A DNA stretch of 64,000 nt, from contig NZ_CP033334.1 of the NCBI RefSeq assembly GCF_013170705.1, positions 4,813,501 to 4,877,500 on the forward strand, given 5' to 3'. Both the position numbers and the translations under genes were made by a program. Positions within the stretch are counted from its first letter, which is position 1, and every line of letters starts with the position of its first letter. This DNA comes from Mesorhizobium loti (lineage in GTDB: Bacteria > Pseudomonadota > Alphaproteobacteria > Rhizobiales > Rhizobiaceae). Positions 44,908-53,993 of the stretch are shown one piece after another. Below the pieces are notes generated by a model. The model did no database searches. It saw only the letters and a list, made by a program, of their open reading frames with translations, and was not told the DNA's origin.

Positions 44908-46017
44908 TCACTCCGAAAGCAGGAAGCTGCGGGTCGGATGAAAGCCGATCCTGACGCTGTCGGAGACCTTGGCCGGCAGATCAAGCGAGCCGGCGAGATC
45001 CATGACCACGGCCTTGTCCAGGCCGGGGACGCGCACGCGATACTGCGTCGACGAACCCTTGATGAAATACTCCTCGACAGTGCCGTTCAGCACCCATTCG
45101 CCTGGTTCAGCCGCGCCGGTGACGAAACGGATGGTCTCGGGACGAACCAGCAGGGCTGTCGCCGCACTGCCCAGGAAGAGAGAAATCTGCTCCCCGGCGA
45201 TCACGGCTGCGTTGTCACCGACCAGCGGCGAAGTAACCTTTGCGTCGCCGCCGTCGCGCGAGACGGCCACCGGCAAGAAATTGGTTTCGCCGATGAAGCC
45301 GGCGACGAACATGTTGGCCGGACGGTAGTAGATATCCGACGGCGTGCCCAGTTGCACGACCTCGCCGGCGCGCATGACGCAGATACGGTCGGCAAGCATC
45401 ATGGCTTCTTCCAAATCGTGGGTAACGAGGACGAAGCTGGTGCCGAGTTCGCGATGCAGCTTCTTCAGCTCGGCCTGCAGCGATTTCTTCAGCTTCGCGT
45501 CGAGCGCGCTCATCGGCTCGTCGAGCAGAAGCACGCTCGGGCGCGAGATCAGAGCGCGGGCGAGCGCGACGCGCTGCTGTTCGCCGCCGGAAAGCTGGAC
45601 GGGATAGCGTGTCAGATACTCGCGCTTAAGGTGCATGAGGTCGAGCATGGCTGATATGCGCTGGTCCATCTCGGCCTTCGCCACCTTCTGCAGCTTGAGT
45701 GGAAAGCCGATATTGTCCGACACGGTCTTGTGCGGAAACAGCGCCAGCTTCTGGAAGACCATGCGCGTCGGCCGCTTCGCGGCCGGCACGCCCTGCATGT
45801 TCTGGCCCTGGATTTCCAGCACGCCGGCGGTCGGGTCCTCGAAACCGGCAAGGATCTTCAGCAGCGTGGTCTTGCCGCAACCGGAAGGGCCGACAAGCGC
45901 CATGAATTCGCCCGCGCCGATGTCGAGGGACACGCCATGCAAGGCTCGCATGGAGCCGTAGTCCTTGACGATGCCAGACGCATTGATGATTGGCGCATTG
46001 ATGATTGCGGTTGTCAA
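44908..46017 (-). CDS. ABC transporter ATP-binding protein (PotA-type)
   Basis: A 369-residue ATPase. Walker A is G-P-S-G-C-G-K-T-T near residue 46, the signature is L-S-G-G-E-Q-Q-R, and Walker B is V-L-L-L-D-E-P, followed by the H-loop T-H-D. A C-terminal TOBE domain runs from about residue 270. Start is TTG at 46017 behind a GGGCGGGCGAG purine run; the first ATG-led frame would need 23 extra residues. A 13-base direct repeat in the first codons encodes I-I-N-A-(P/S) twice. Confidence 0.92.
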   Translation of the reverse strand: MTTAIINAPIINASGIVKDYGSMRALHGVSLDIGAGEFMALVGPSGCGKTTLLKILAGFEDPTAGVLEIQGQNMQGVPAAKRPTRMVFQKLALFPHKTVSDNIGFPLKLQKVAKAEMDQRISAMLDLMHLKREYLTRYPVQLSGGEQQRVALARALISRPSVLLLDEPMSALDAKLKKSLQAELKKLHRELGTSFVLVTHDLEEAMMLADRICVMRAGEVVQLGTPSDIYYRPANMFVAGFIGETNFLPVAVSRDGGDAKVTSPLVGDNAAVIAGEQISLFLGSAATALLVRPETIRFVTGAAEPGEWVLNGTVEEYFIKGSSTQYRVRVPGLDKAVVMDLAGSLDLPAKVSDSVRIGFHPTRSFLLSE

Positions 46018-46101
46018 AACTCGCCCGCCCTGAATGTGGGTGAAAATATATGATGGAGCCCGCGCGCCGGAACGCGCGGGCTTCAATTCAATAAATGACG
46101 T

Positions 46102-47241
46102 TCAACGCGCGGCCAGTTCTTCCTGCCAGATCGCCAGCATGTCGTCGATGTTCGGCGCGACGGTGTGGAAGTGGCTGTTGTCCCAGGCCGTCCACATATA
46201 ATCCATCTGCAGCGCCTTCTTCTCGGCGTCCGAGAACAGCGCTTCCGTCTTGGCGTTCGGAACGAGATTGCAGGTCGCCTCGGTGATCGACAACTGCTTG
46301 GCCACCTCCGGCGAGACGATGTATTTCAGGAAGTCGGCGGCGACCTTGGAGTCGCGGTCGTTTGCGATCAGGCCCGTAGCCTCCATCCAGATGATGCCCT
46401 GCTTGAGGCCATTCCTCGGCTCGGGCACGATCGACTGGATGTAGTCGTGGCCCTTCATGCGCAGCGACGAGGTGGCGTAGGTGCCGCCGCCGATCAGCGC
46501 CCGGAACGAGCCATCGATCAGGCCTTTCTGGGCGATCGCCAGGTCGGCGACAATGGCACGGGTGTTCTTAAAGGCTGCACGCAGCACCTTGCGCACTTCG
46601 TCCAGTGCTGCCTGGTCGAGTTCGACATAGGGATTGACGCCGGCGTAAAGGGCCAGCGGCATGATCGGCCAATCGCCCCAGTCCAGCAGGCAGATCTTGT
46701 CCTTGTAGGCGGCGTCGAAAACCGGCGCGTAGCTCGACCAGGTCTCGAGCTTGTCGAACTTGGTGTTGACCGTCGGTCCGACCCAGCCCCAGCGGGTCGG
46801 CAAGCCTGTTGCCTTGCCTTCGAATTGCAGGGGCGTGAAGGGCGCACGGAACTGCGGGTAGAACTCGGCGTATTGGTCGGCGAAATCCTTGTCGTCGATG
46901 TAGCGGCAGATGCCCGCCGGCCCCATGCGCGCGATCCAGGGACTGTCTGATGAAACGAGGTCGAAATCCTTCGATGCACCGGCGGCGAGCTTGGCGAAGC
47001 CGCCCGCGGAGTCGGTGATCAGGTCGACGGAAATGGAGACGTCCTTCTGCTTCTGGAACGGGTCCAGGATTGACGGCGCGTTGTAGCCTTCCCAGCACAT
47101 GTAGTTGAGGCTTTCGGCGGCGGATGCGTCCTTCGGCATGCCGAGGATGCCGGCGCCCGCGACCGCAAGCCCGAGGCCGCCCATGCCCTTCAGCACCGCG
47201 CGGCGATCGACGCCCCCGGTGCCTGATGTTCCCTTTTTCAT
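46102..47241 (-). CDS. polyamine-type ABC transporter substrate-binding protein
   Basis: A 379-residue periplasmic binding protein with a Tat-like signal (D-R-R-A-V-L-K then a long glycine-rich hydrophobic stretch, cleavage A-S-A about residue 41), unlike the Sec signal of E. coli PotD. The mature protein begins S-L-N-Y-M-C-W-E-G-Y-N-A, the usual PotD-class opening. Ligand is a polyamine or related cationic amine by family; it is not fixed by sequence. Confidence 0.9.
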   Translation of the reverse strand: MKKGTSGTGGVDRRAVLKGMGGLGLAVAGAGILGMPKDASAAESLNYMCWEGYNAPSILDPFQKQKDVSISVDLITDSAGGFAKLAAGASKDFDLVSSDSPWIARMGPAGICRYIDDKDFADQYAEFYPQFRAPFTPLQFEGKATGLPTRWGWVGPTVNTKFDKLETWSSYAPVFDAAYKDKICLLDWGDWPIMPLALYAGVNPYVELDQAALDEVRKVLRAAFKNTRAIVADLAIAQKGLIDGSFRALIGGGTYATSSLRMKGHDYIQSIVPEPRNGLKQGIIWMEATGLIANDRDSKVAADFLKYIVSPEVAKQLSITEATCNLVPNAKTEALFSDAEKKALQMDYMWTAWDNSHFHTVAPNIDDMLAIWQEELAAR

Positions 47242-47283
47242 TTGCCTGTTCCCTTCCTTTGTTATCAGCCCAAAAACTCCCGG

Positions 47284-48627
47284 TCAGACGATGCCGAGGT
47301 ACCGCCTGATCTCCCATTCGCTTACCTGCTTCTGGTACTCGCCATACTCAAAGCGTCGTCCGGTAACGAAGCTGTCGATGAAGTCCTCGCCGAAGATCTC
47401 GCGGGCGACTGTGCTTGCGTTGAGCCGCTCCGCCGCCTGACCGAGATCCGACGGGAAGACGGCCTCCAGCGAAGGGGTCGCGGCATAGAAATTCTCGCCG
47501 CTGCCGCCCGGCGGCTCGATCTCGTTGCGGATGCCGTGAAGGCCAGCGCCGATGCAGAGCGCCAGCGCCAGATAGGGATTGGCGTCGGCCGAGGGCACGC
47601 GAAACTCGACGCGGGTGGATTCGGGCTCGTCATTGATGACGCGCACCGCCGCCGTGCGGTTCTGGACACCCCAATTGGCCGAGGTCGGCGCCCAGGCGCC
47701 GGGCACCAGCCGCTTGTAGGCGTTGACTGTTTGGGCGCACATGGCCAGCAGTTCCGGCATAAGCCCGACCAGGCCGCCGATGAAATGACGCCCGAGCCTG
47801 CTGATGCCATCCTGCGCGCCGGGATCGGCGAACACCGCATTGCCCTGCCGGTCGCGCATGGAGACATGCAGGTGGCCGGACTGGCCTGGCAGCGCCGGCG
47901 AAAGCTTCGACATGAAGCCGGCGGTCAGGCCGTTGCGGGAGAAATAGGCCTTGGCGAAATTCTTGAACAGCGCCGCGTCGTCCGGGGATTTCAAGCCCTT
48001 GGCATAAGTGAGCGGTGCTTCAAAACATCCCGGCCCGAGTTCGGTGTGGATGGCGTCGAGGCCGATCCCCATAGTCGTCATCGTATCGTGCAGGCCCTGC
48101 AGCAGGTCGCCATGGATGGCCGATGTCTGCAGCGAATAGGTGCGGTTGCCCTGCGCGAAATAGGTGAGGTCGCGATAGCCCTTGGCGCGTAGGCTTTCGG
48201 GCGTCTCGTCGAACAGGAAGAACTCGTATTCGAATGCCGAGAACACGTCGAAGCCAAGTTCAGCGGCATCCCCTATCAGCCTTTGGCAAAGATTGCGCGG
48301 CGAACGCTTGCCGAAATCGCCCGAGAAATCGGCGATGCAGAGCGCGGCATCCTCCGCGAACGGATATTTGCGCAGGCTCGCGGCATCGAGGAATGCCGGC
48401 CGGTCGATGAAAGCGCCGTCGATGAAGGTTTTCTCGGCGATATCCCAGAAATAGAGGACCTCGCAGAACGGATAGCCCTTGGCGGCCAGCTTGACTGCCT
48501 TGTCGACGGAGACCAGCTTGTCGCGAAATTCGCCGGCTGGGTCCATCATGCCGATGTGCACGGCCCTGGCGCCAAGCTTTTCAACACCAGACGCGAAGGC
48601 CGCACCGGCTTCATTGACTGTCGACAT
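47284..48627 (-). CDS. glutamine-synthetase-family gamma-glutamylamide ligase (PuuA-like)
   Basis: The 447-residue protein has the glutamine-synthetase catalytic half: E-Y-E-F-F-L-F-D, H-T-E-L-G-P-G-C-F-E, S-G-H-L-H-V-S, G-A-W-A-P-T-S-A-N-W and F-R-V-P-S-A-D-A-N-P-Y. The N-terminal half lacks the canonical GlnA opening and fits gamma-glutamylpolyamine synthetases, which tag putrescine or related amines before oxidation. First gene of the operon. Start at 48627 has GAGGCGGG upstream. Confidence 0.88.
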   Translation of the reverse strand: MSTVNEAGAAFASGVEKLGARAVHIGMMDPAGEFRDKLVSVDKAVKLAAKGYPFCEVLYFWDIAEKTFIDGAFIDRPAFLDAASLRKYPFAEDAALCIADFSGDFGKRSPRNLCQRLIGDAAELGFDVFSAFEYEFFLFDETPESLRAKGYRDLTYFAQGNRTYSLQTSAIHGDLLQGLHDTMTTMGIGLDAIHTELGPGCFEAPLTYAKGLKSPDDAALFKNFAKAYFSRNGLTAGFMSKLSPALPGQSGHLHVSMRDRQGNAVFADPGAQDGISRLGRHFIGGLVGLMPELLAMCAQTVNAYKRLVPGAWAPTSANWGVQNRTAAVRVINDEPESTRVEFRVPSADANPYLALALCIGAGLHGIRNEIEPPGGSGENFYAATPSLEAVFPSDLGQAAERLNASTVAREIFGEDFIDSFVTGRRFEYGEYQKQVSEWEIRRYLGIV

Positions 48628-48764
48628 ATATGCCCGCCTCGATATTTTCATCCCGAGGCTAGGGTTGACCTTCACGCAACTGAATATCCCGATAGGGATA
48701 GACGAGACGAAAATTAGGGCGGCCCCGAACGGGCTCCAGAAGCCCGGCCAGAGGACAGAAGATC

Positions 48765-49556
48765 GTGGTGATTGCAGGCTTTGCGCCGTGGAACCGGAAG
48801 ATCGCCGCGGCGATCCAGGAGGTCGGCACGCCGGACTTCCCGCAGCGTATCGAAGAGGCGCTGAAGGCGGTCATCGACCTCGATATCGTGATGATCTTCG
48901 CCTATTCCGGCACGGAAAAGCCGATCTGCCTCTACCACAATATCGATCCCGTACGCGCGGCGACCGTGATCACCGCCTATGCAAACGGACCTTATCTGCT
49001 CGATCCCTTCTACCGCGCGGCGACGGACCCGAAGGCCGTCGGGGTCAGGCAACTGAGAAGAATGGCGCCGGACCAGTTCTACAGTTCGGAGTATTTCCGC
49101 CAGCATTACGGCCTGACAAAAATTCGCGACGAGGTCGGCATCGTCTGCCGGCCGGCGGGGAGCGCGGCCATCGTCATCAGTTTCACCCGCCCGATGGAAT
49201 CACCCGCGTTCGGACGGCGCGATCTCAAGGCTATCCATGATGCCGAACCGGTGATCCGGCTTTTGATCGAACGGAACTGGAGCAACGCTCGCCTCAGTCC
49301 GAGGGGAACCGATGGCGAACCGGTCGATCCGATAAATGCGACCCTGAACCGGATGACAGGCGGCGTGCTGACACCACGCGAGATCGAGATCACCTCGCTG
49401 ATCCTGCGTGGACATTCGAGCGCGGCTATCGCCGATGCGCTGAACATCGCCGAGGGGACGGTTAAGATCCACCGCAAGAATATTCACCAGAAGCTTGATA
49501 TCTCCAGCCAATCCGAACTGTTCTCGATGTTTATCTTTCATCTTTCGAAGCAATAA
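48765..49556 (+). CDS. LuxR-family transcriptional regulator
   Basis: The 263-residue protein has an N-terminal 170-residue sensor region and a C-terminal GerE helix-turn-helix from about residue 195 (L-T-P-R-E-I-E-I-T-S-L and A-I-A-D-A-L-N-I-A-E-G-T-V-K-I-H). The sensor does not clearly match AHL-binding LuxR domains. It is transcribed away from the polyamine-type operon from a shared 137-bp intergenic region, so it is the likely local regulator. GTG start (48765 or 48768) behind GAGGA. Confidence 0.9.
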   Translation: MVIAGFAPWNRKIAAAIQEVGTPDFPQRIEEALKAVIDLDIVMIFAYSGTEKPICLYHNIDPVRAATVITAYANGPYLLDPFYRAATDPKAVGVRQLRRMAPDQFYSSEYFRQHYGLTKIRDEVGIVCRPAGSAAIVISFTRPMESPAFGRRDLKAIHDAEPVIRLLIERNWSNARLSPRGTDGEPVDPINATLNRMTGGVLTPREIEITSLILRGHSSAAIADALNIAEGTVKIHRKNIHQKLDISSQSELFSMFIFHLSKQ

Positions 49557-50002
49557 CGCGCAATGGCGCTGAGTAGCGCTTGCGGCGAGCGTTGAGACAG
49601 GCCGCGCCAGCCACCGCGCGTCAAAGATGGGCGGCATGCGATCCGGCTGGCGTTGAAAAGGCTCGGGTTTGCTTGCTTTGCCGCGGGAGGGGCCACAGCC
49701 CGGCTGGTTGCGCAACGATTGCGGCTACTTAGACGCCGATGCATGTCACCAAAAAAATCCGTTTTTTGGAAATGATCTCGGGTGTGTTGATATTCAGGTG
49801 ATGCCGGCCCGCGAACGGCAATTTTCTGCGCTTCCGGTGCTTACGTTACCCAAACGCACGCTGCGTGCTGGTTCTCGAAGCCACCATCCCCGGCTCGGCC
49901 TGACCTGAATACATCCTAAAGCACGTCGCGAACGCGACGCGACTTTTGGGCGCAGGCTGAAAGCCACTTTTGCAACCAAATTGGCTGCTTTGCGTTGCGG
50001 CC
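49557..50002. other. 446-bp region without a recognised gene
   Basis: No credible gene. It holds a perfect inverted repeat CCAAAAAA / TTTTTTGG around 5 bases (49749-49769), which can act as a terminator in either direction, and a short RIME-like remnant at 49914-49951 (CCTAAAGCACGTCGCG...GCGACGCGAC). Confidence 0.55.
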
Positions 50003-50281
50003 ATGATGGACAACAAACCCTTTGAAACGCCGGTCGTGGTCGAACTCGGCCATGTCGGCAAGTATCGCCATATCCGCAGCACCCAGGAAGCGGCGGAATG
50101 TCTGATGACGGTGTGGCCGCTTAATCGCGGCCCGCGTCATCGTGATGCCCTCGACACTTGCCTCAAAGTGCTGGAAGGTTATCGTTCGACAGCGGATGCG
50201 CGACGGGCATTGATCGAGGCCGCCAGGGAATCTGAAGTACTGGTGCCCGAAGACAAGCTGTTCGACGACCGGCTGCATTGA
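50003..50281 (+). CDS. DUF982 family protein
   Basis: A 92-residue protein with the rhizobial DUF982 pattern: P-V-x-V, a central T-Q-E-A-A-E-C-L-M-T-V-W-P near residue 37, then C-L-x-V-L-E-G-Y and A-R-R-A-L-I-E-A-A. The family occurs in multiple small copies in Rhizobiales, with no known function. The ribosome site is weak. A DUF2188 gene follows in the same direction after 29 nt. Confidence 0.88.
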   Translation: MMDNKPFETPVVVELGHVGKYRHIRSTQEAAECLMTVWPLNRGPRHRDALDTCLKVLEGYRSTADARRALIEAARESEVLVPEDKLFDDRLH

Positions 50282-50310
50282 GCAGGCGGACCTTTCAACC
50301 GGAGGTTTTG

Positions 50311-50550
50311 ATGGCGAAGCTGACTTACAAGATCGTCGAGCATGACGGCGGCTGGGCCTACAAGGTCGGTTCGACCTTCTCGGAGACATTCCCCACCCAT
50401 CAGGACGCACTGCGCGCCGCCGAGATCGCTTCGGCCGAGCAGCAGGTGGCAGGCGCGACGGACGGCATCCAGTATGAGGATGCCGACGGCAAATGGCACG
50501 AGGAACTGGCTGACGGCCGCGACCGGCCGCAGACCGAGGTGTCAGACTAA
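50311..50550 (+). CDS. DUF2188 family protein
   Basis: A 79-residue protein with the DUF2188 layout: Y-K-I-V-E-H-D-G-G-W-A-Y, S-E-T-F-P-T-H-Q-D-A-L-R-A-A and a W-H-E-E near the end. The start at 50311 follows GGAGG. Unknown function; small proteins of this kind are frequent in rhizobia. Confidence 0.9.
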   Translation: MAKLTYKIVEHDGGWAYKVGSTFSETFPTHQDALRAAEIASAEQQVAGATDGIQYEDADGKWHEELADGRDRPQTEVSD

Positions 50551-50595
50551 ATTTTCCGAAGAAGAGAGCTTGCCTGCGGGGAAAAGGCAGGGCGC

Positions 50596-50633
50596 CGACC
50601 GCGGACGCCAGGAGAGACGGCGTCCTACGGTCG
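50596..50633. terminator. long hairpin between convergent genes
   Basis: CGACCG and GGACGCC at 50596-50609 pair with GGCGTCC and CGGTCG at 50619-50633, with one mismatch and a small bulge. It sits between the DUF2188 gene and the convergent secreted-protein gene and has no T-tract. Confidence 0.5.
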
Positions 50634-50652
50634 ACGGCTGCCCAGCGGCCGA

Positions 50653-50937
50653 CTATTTGCCGCAGTACTGGTCGTTCACGTTGCCCTGGGCATTCGCGTC
50701 AGGCCCGGCCGTGTTGTAGGCACAGGGGCCGACCGGGCCCGAACTGCCAAGGGTGTCCAGCCCGGAGCGGTCGCCATTGATGCTTCCGGTCGTGTTCTGG
50801 TCAACGCCTGAAGAGTATTCGTTGGCGAACGGCCACCAGTCGTGATGATTGGAATATGCGCCGTCGGATGACTGGGCCATCGCCGATGTGGCGAGGCCGA
50901 TCGTCAGAACCGATGCTGCGAGAAGTTTCGTGTACAT
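50653..50937 (-). CDS. small secreted protein of unknown function
   Basis: A 94-residue preprotein with a textbook signal peptide (cleavage A-M-A, about residue 21). The mature 73 residues are Ser/Gly/Asn/Asp-rich and contain two cysteines (P-C-A-Y-N and Q-Y-C-G-K) that can form one disulfide. No family recognised. Confidence 0.75.
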   Translation of the reverse strand: MYTKLLAASVLTIGLATSAMAQSSDGAYSNHHDWWPFANEYSSGVDQNTTGSINGDRSGLDTLGSSGPVGPCAYNTAGPDANAQGNVNDQYCGK

Positions 50938-50990
50938 TGAATTACTCCGTGTCTTGGTCGCCTTGGGTGCGACACGGGTGAACCCGCCGG

Positions 50991-51995
50991 TCAGCCGGAT
51001 GGTTCATTGAAATTGTCGTGAGGCTGAGGTGATGGAAACGCCCTGGCGCCGATCCGCTCGATGAAACCGATCACCCGCCTGGGCTCGACAAACTGCGGCA
51101 TATGGCCAACGCCATCGACAGGTTCGAAATCGAGCCCCTCGATCCCGCCTCGCATGGGCTCGCCGTGGATGCGGATATCGATGACGCGGTCCGCGGTTCC
51201 GAAGAGGATGCCGGCGGGCATGGCAATCTCGTCATAGCGTTGTTCGATGCGACCGAGATCCTGTTCGATGGCCACGATATCGGCTGATGTCGCCTGGAAA
51301 TTGCCTGGCCGCAGCCCGAGCCACCCGCCGCCGGCGACCATATAGTCCTCGGGAAAAGCCTGCGGCCCGAAGATGAACTCCATTGTCGGCCGCGCATAGC
51401 GCAGGCTCAGAGGTATCGCCACGGTATAGGCCATGACCCAGCGCAACAGGCGCGAGGGAATATAGAGCAGGTCAAATCGCTGGCGTGCCCGGGTTTCCAG
51501 ATGCGTCAGCGGCGCCAGCAAGGCGATGCCCGAAATCGCCTCGGGATGTTCCACGGCCAGGGTCAGCGTGACGGCGCCACCCAGCGAGTGGCCGACCACC
51601 AGCGGCGTTTCCAGCCCCAGCCTTTCGATGAAGCGCCGCACCAAGGCCGCCTGTTCGGGCAACCGGCCCGTGGCGCCATTGGCGCGAACCGAATAGCCCG
51701 ATCCCGGACGATCGAGCGCGATCAGCCGGTAGCCCGGGCCAAAGTGCCCAAACAGCGTGTGCCGGAAGTGATGGAGTTGCGCACCAAGCCCGTGCAGGAA
51801 GACGATAGGCCTGCCCTCGCCCACATCGACATAGTGGATGCGGTTGCCGTCGATCTCGATGAATTTTCCGACCGGCGGCACCAGTCTCTGTGCCTTCGCC
51901 GCGATCCACAACGTTGCCAGCACCAGGCAGGCAATCCCCAGGGCCGCCAGCAGGAACAGCAGGGCCAGCAGCCAAGACAGGATCGATATCAGCAT
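50991..51995 (-). CDS. membrane-anchored alpha/beta-hydrolase
   Basis: The 334-residue protein has an N-terminal membrane anchor (residues 5-33) and then a hydrolase core: F-L-H-G-L-G near residue 70, nucleophile elbow G-H-S-L-G-G near 138, a mobile cap at about 185-245, an acid in F-G-T-A-D-R and the catalytic His in G-V-G-H-M-P-Q near 308. A cofactor-less esterase or epoxide-hydrolase-like enzyme is plausible; substrate unknown. Confidence 0.9.
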   Translation of the reverse strand: MLISILSWLLALLFLLAALGIACLVLATLWIAAKAQRLVPPVGKFIEIDGNRIHYVDVGEGRPIVFLHGLGAQLHHFRHTLFGHFGPGYRLIALDRPGSGYSVRANGATGRLPEQAALVRRFIERLGLETPLVVGHSLGGAVTLTLAVEHPEAISGIALLAPLTHLETRARQRFDLLYIPSRLLRWVMAYTVAIPLSLRYARPTMEFIFGPQAFPEDYMVAGGGWLGLRPGNFQATSADIVAIEQDLGRIEQRYDEIAMPAGILFGTADRVIDIRIHGEPMRGGIEGLDFEPVDGVGHMPQFVEPRRVIGFIERIGARAFPSPQPHDNFNEPSG

Positions 51996-52158
51996 TGTTC
52001 ACCCAATCAGAACCTGTTTGAGCTTAACCGCATCCGGTCACGCCGCAACCTTGCGTCGAAGCGGGCGCGTCCAGGCATGGATTGTTCCCCGCTCGGTTGG
52101 CATTGCCGACAGCCACGCGCCGCGCTATCTCAGGCGACCCGTCCTGCCGGAGCCCTCC

Positions 52159-52902
52159 ATGACCGAAATCGTTACCGCCGCCATGCTCGTCATCGGCGAT
52201 GAAATCCTGTCCGGCCGCACCAAGGACAAGAATATCGGCCACCTCGCCGATATCATGACGGCGATCGGCATCGACCTGAAGGAGGTGCGCATCGTTCCCG
52301 ACGAGGAAGACGAGATCATAGCCGCCGTGAATGCCGTGCGCGCACGCTACACCTATGTGTTCACCACCGGCGGCATCGGCCCCACCCATGACGACATCAC
52401 TGCCGATTCGATCGCCAAGGCGTTCGGTGTTCCCTGTGAATACGACGCCAAGGCCTATGCGATGCTGGAGGCGAGCTATGCCGCGCGCGGCATAGAATAC
52501 ACCGAGGCGCGCAAGCGCATGGCGCGAATGCCGCGCGGCGCCGACCATATCGACAACCCGGTTTCCGTGGCGCCCGGCTTTCGCATCGGCAACGTCCATG
52601 TCATGGCCGGCGTGCCCTCGATCTTCCAGGCCATGCTCGACAATGTCGTGCCGACGCTGAAGACCGGCACGAAGATGCTGTCGGCGACGGTGCACTGTCC
52701 GTTCGGCGAGGGCCTCGTTGGCGGCCCATTGGGAGAGATCCAGAAAGCGCATCCGGACACGATCATCGGCTCCTATCCAAAGTATGGCGACGGCAAGTTC
52801 TGGACCGAACTGGTGGTTCGCGCCCGCAGCCAGGAGGCGCTTGACGCCGCGCGCGCCGATGTCGAGGCGATGGTGGCGGGTTTCGCCGCCAAGGCGAGTT
52901 GA
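52159..52902 (+). CDS. competence/damage-inducible protein CinA N-terminal (MoaB/Mog-like) domain protein
   Basis: This 247-residue stand-alone CinA-N protein lacks the C-terminal nicotinamide-mononucleotide deamidase domain. Motifs include I-G-D-E-I-L-S-G near residue 13, T-T-G-G-I-G-P-T-H-D-D near 71, and a late A-G-V-P-S-I. Such proteins bind molybdopterin-like or ADP-ribose pyrophosphate substrates. The start has a CCGGAG site. Confidence 0.93.
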   Translation: MTEIVTAAMLVIGDEILSGRTKDKNIGHLADIMTAIGIDLKEVRIVPDEEDEIIAAVNAVRARYTYVFTTGGIGPTHDDITADSIAKAFGVPCEYDAKAYAMLEASYAARGIEYTEARKRMARMPRGADHIDNPVSVAPGFRIGNVHVMAGVPSIFQAMLDNVVPTLKTGTKMLSATVHCPFGEGLVGGPLGEIQKAHPDTIIGSYPKYGDGKFWTELVVRARSQEALDAARADVEAMVAGFAAKAS

Positions 52903-52916
52903 TCGACCTCTGAAGC

Positions 52917-52963
52917 AGTTCACGCAATTCCTGTGGGAGAACCGCCTCACACTTTTCTGGAAT
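52917..52963. repeat. short palindromic intergenic repeat
   Basis: Arms GCAATTCC and GGAATTGC frame a core with GAGAACCGC and ACACTTTTC. The sequence resembles a dispersed palindromic element seen between genes in many rhizobial genomes; only one clear copy is in this window, so the family assignment is from memory. Confidence 0.5.
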
Positions 52964-53043
52964 TGCTCCAGGCGGAACCAAGCGCGGCGCCGCGGCGTTT
53001 TCCTGCACGCGAGCTCCGAGGCTCGCCAGATTGAGGGATCACC

Positions 53044-53877
53044 ATGCGCTTCAAGACCATCGTTGCCATTCTGCAGAACGAGCAGGACGCGGAGCGCGTG
53101 CTCGACTGCGCCATTCCGCTCGCCAGCCGCTTCCAGAGCCACCTGATCGGCATCCATGCCGAGGCGCTTCCGGTGCCTTACACCTCGGCAACCGGTTTTC
53201 CCGACACCGAGTTCCTGCAGGTATCGGCCGATATGAGTCGCGAACGCGCCGAAAAGCTTCAGGCGGTTTTTCTGAGGCAAATCGAGGATTCAGGCCTGTC
53301 CTTCGAATGGCGCAGCCTGGAGAGCTTCTCCGGCGACAGTGCCCTGACCGGCATTTCGAGCGTGCGCGCCGCCGACCTGATCATAGCGGCGCAGAGTGAA
53401 ACCGGCAGCGACCCGAGCGCGGATGTGGGCACGCTGGTCTACGATGCCGGCCGACCGGTGCTGGTGGTGCCGCCGCAGGGGCCGTTGCTCACCACTTTCA
53501 AGCACGTGCTGCTTATCTGGAACGGCAGCAAGGAGGCGGCGCGCGCAGCCTTTGACGCATTGCCCTTCATCATCGAGGCCGAGAAGACCGAGATATTGAT
53601 CATCGATCCTCCCGATACGCTCGATGACAGCCCGGAGGCCGCCGGAACCGAAATCGCTTCGTCCCTTTCACGTCATGGCGCCAGTGTTGGCGTCTGCGTA
53701 CAGAAATCGGGGGGCATCCCGGTCGAGGACATGATCCAGACGAGGATCGTCGAGACCGGCGCAGATCTGCTCGTTCTTGGCGCCTACAGCCATTCGTGGC
53801 TGCGTCGGCTTCTGTTCGGCGGAGTGACACGCTCGGTGTTGCGCACCGCGCCGGTGGCGGCCTTCCTGTCGCGGTAA
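53044..53877 (+). CDS. universal stress protein, two USP domains
   Basis: A 277-residue protein with two UspA-like halves. The C-terminal half retains the ATP-binding signature [18 protein letters not shown], close to the canonical G-2x-G-9x-G-S/T pattern. The N-terminal half is degenerate. Expected in stress or hypoxia response; ligands unknown. Confidence 0.9.
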   Translation: MRFKTIVAILQNEQDAERVLDCAIPLASRFQSHLIGIHAEALPVPYTSATGFPDTEFLQVSADMSRERAEKLQAVFLRQIEDSGLSFEWRSLESFSGDSALTGISSVRAADLIIAAQSETGSDPSADVGTLVYDAGRPVLVVPPQGPLLTTFKHVLLIWNGSKEAARAAFDALPFIIEAEKTEILIIDPPDTLDDSPEAAGTEIASSLSRHGASVGVCVQKSGGIPVEDMIQTRIVETGADLLVLGAYSHSWLRRLLFGGVTRSVLRTAPVAAFLSR

Positions 53878-53993
53878 GTCCACAGCGATCGTTTCCGGTC
53901 GCCCTTGCCAAGGCCAAGGGTTTCCAGTTAATTCCGCGCGCATTCCCCTGTTTTCTTGCACGCGGCCTTCGCGTGCTGCGGAGTGCGCGAGAC

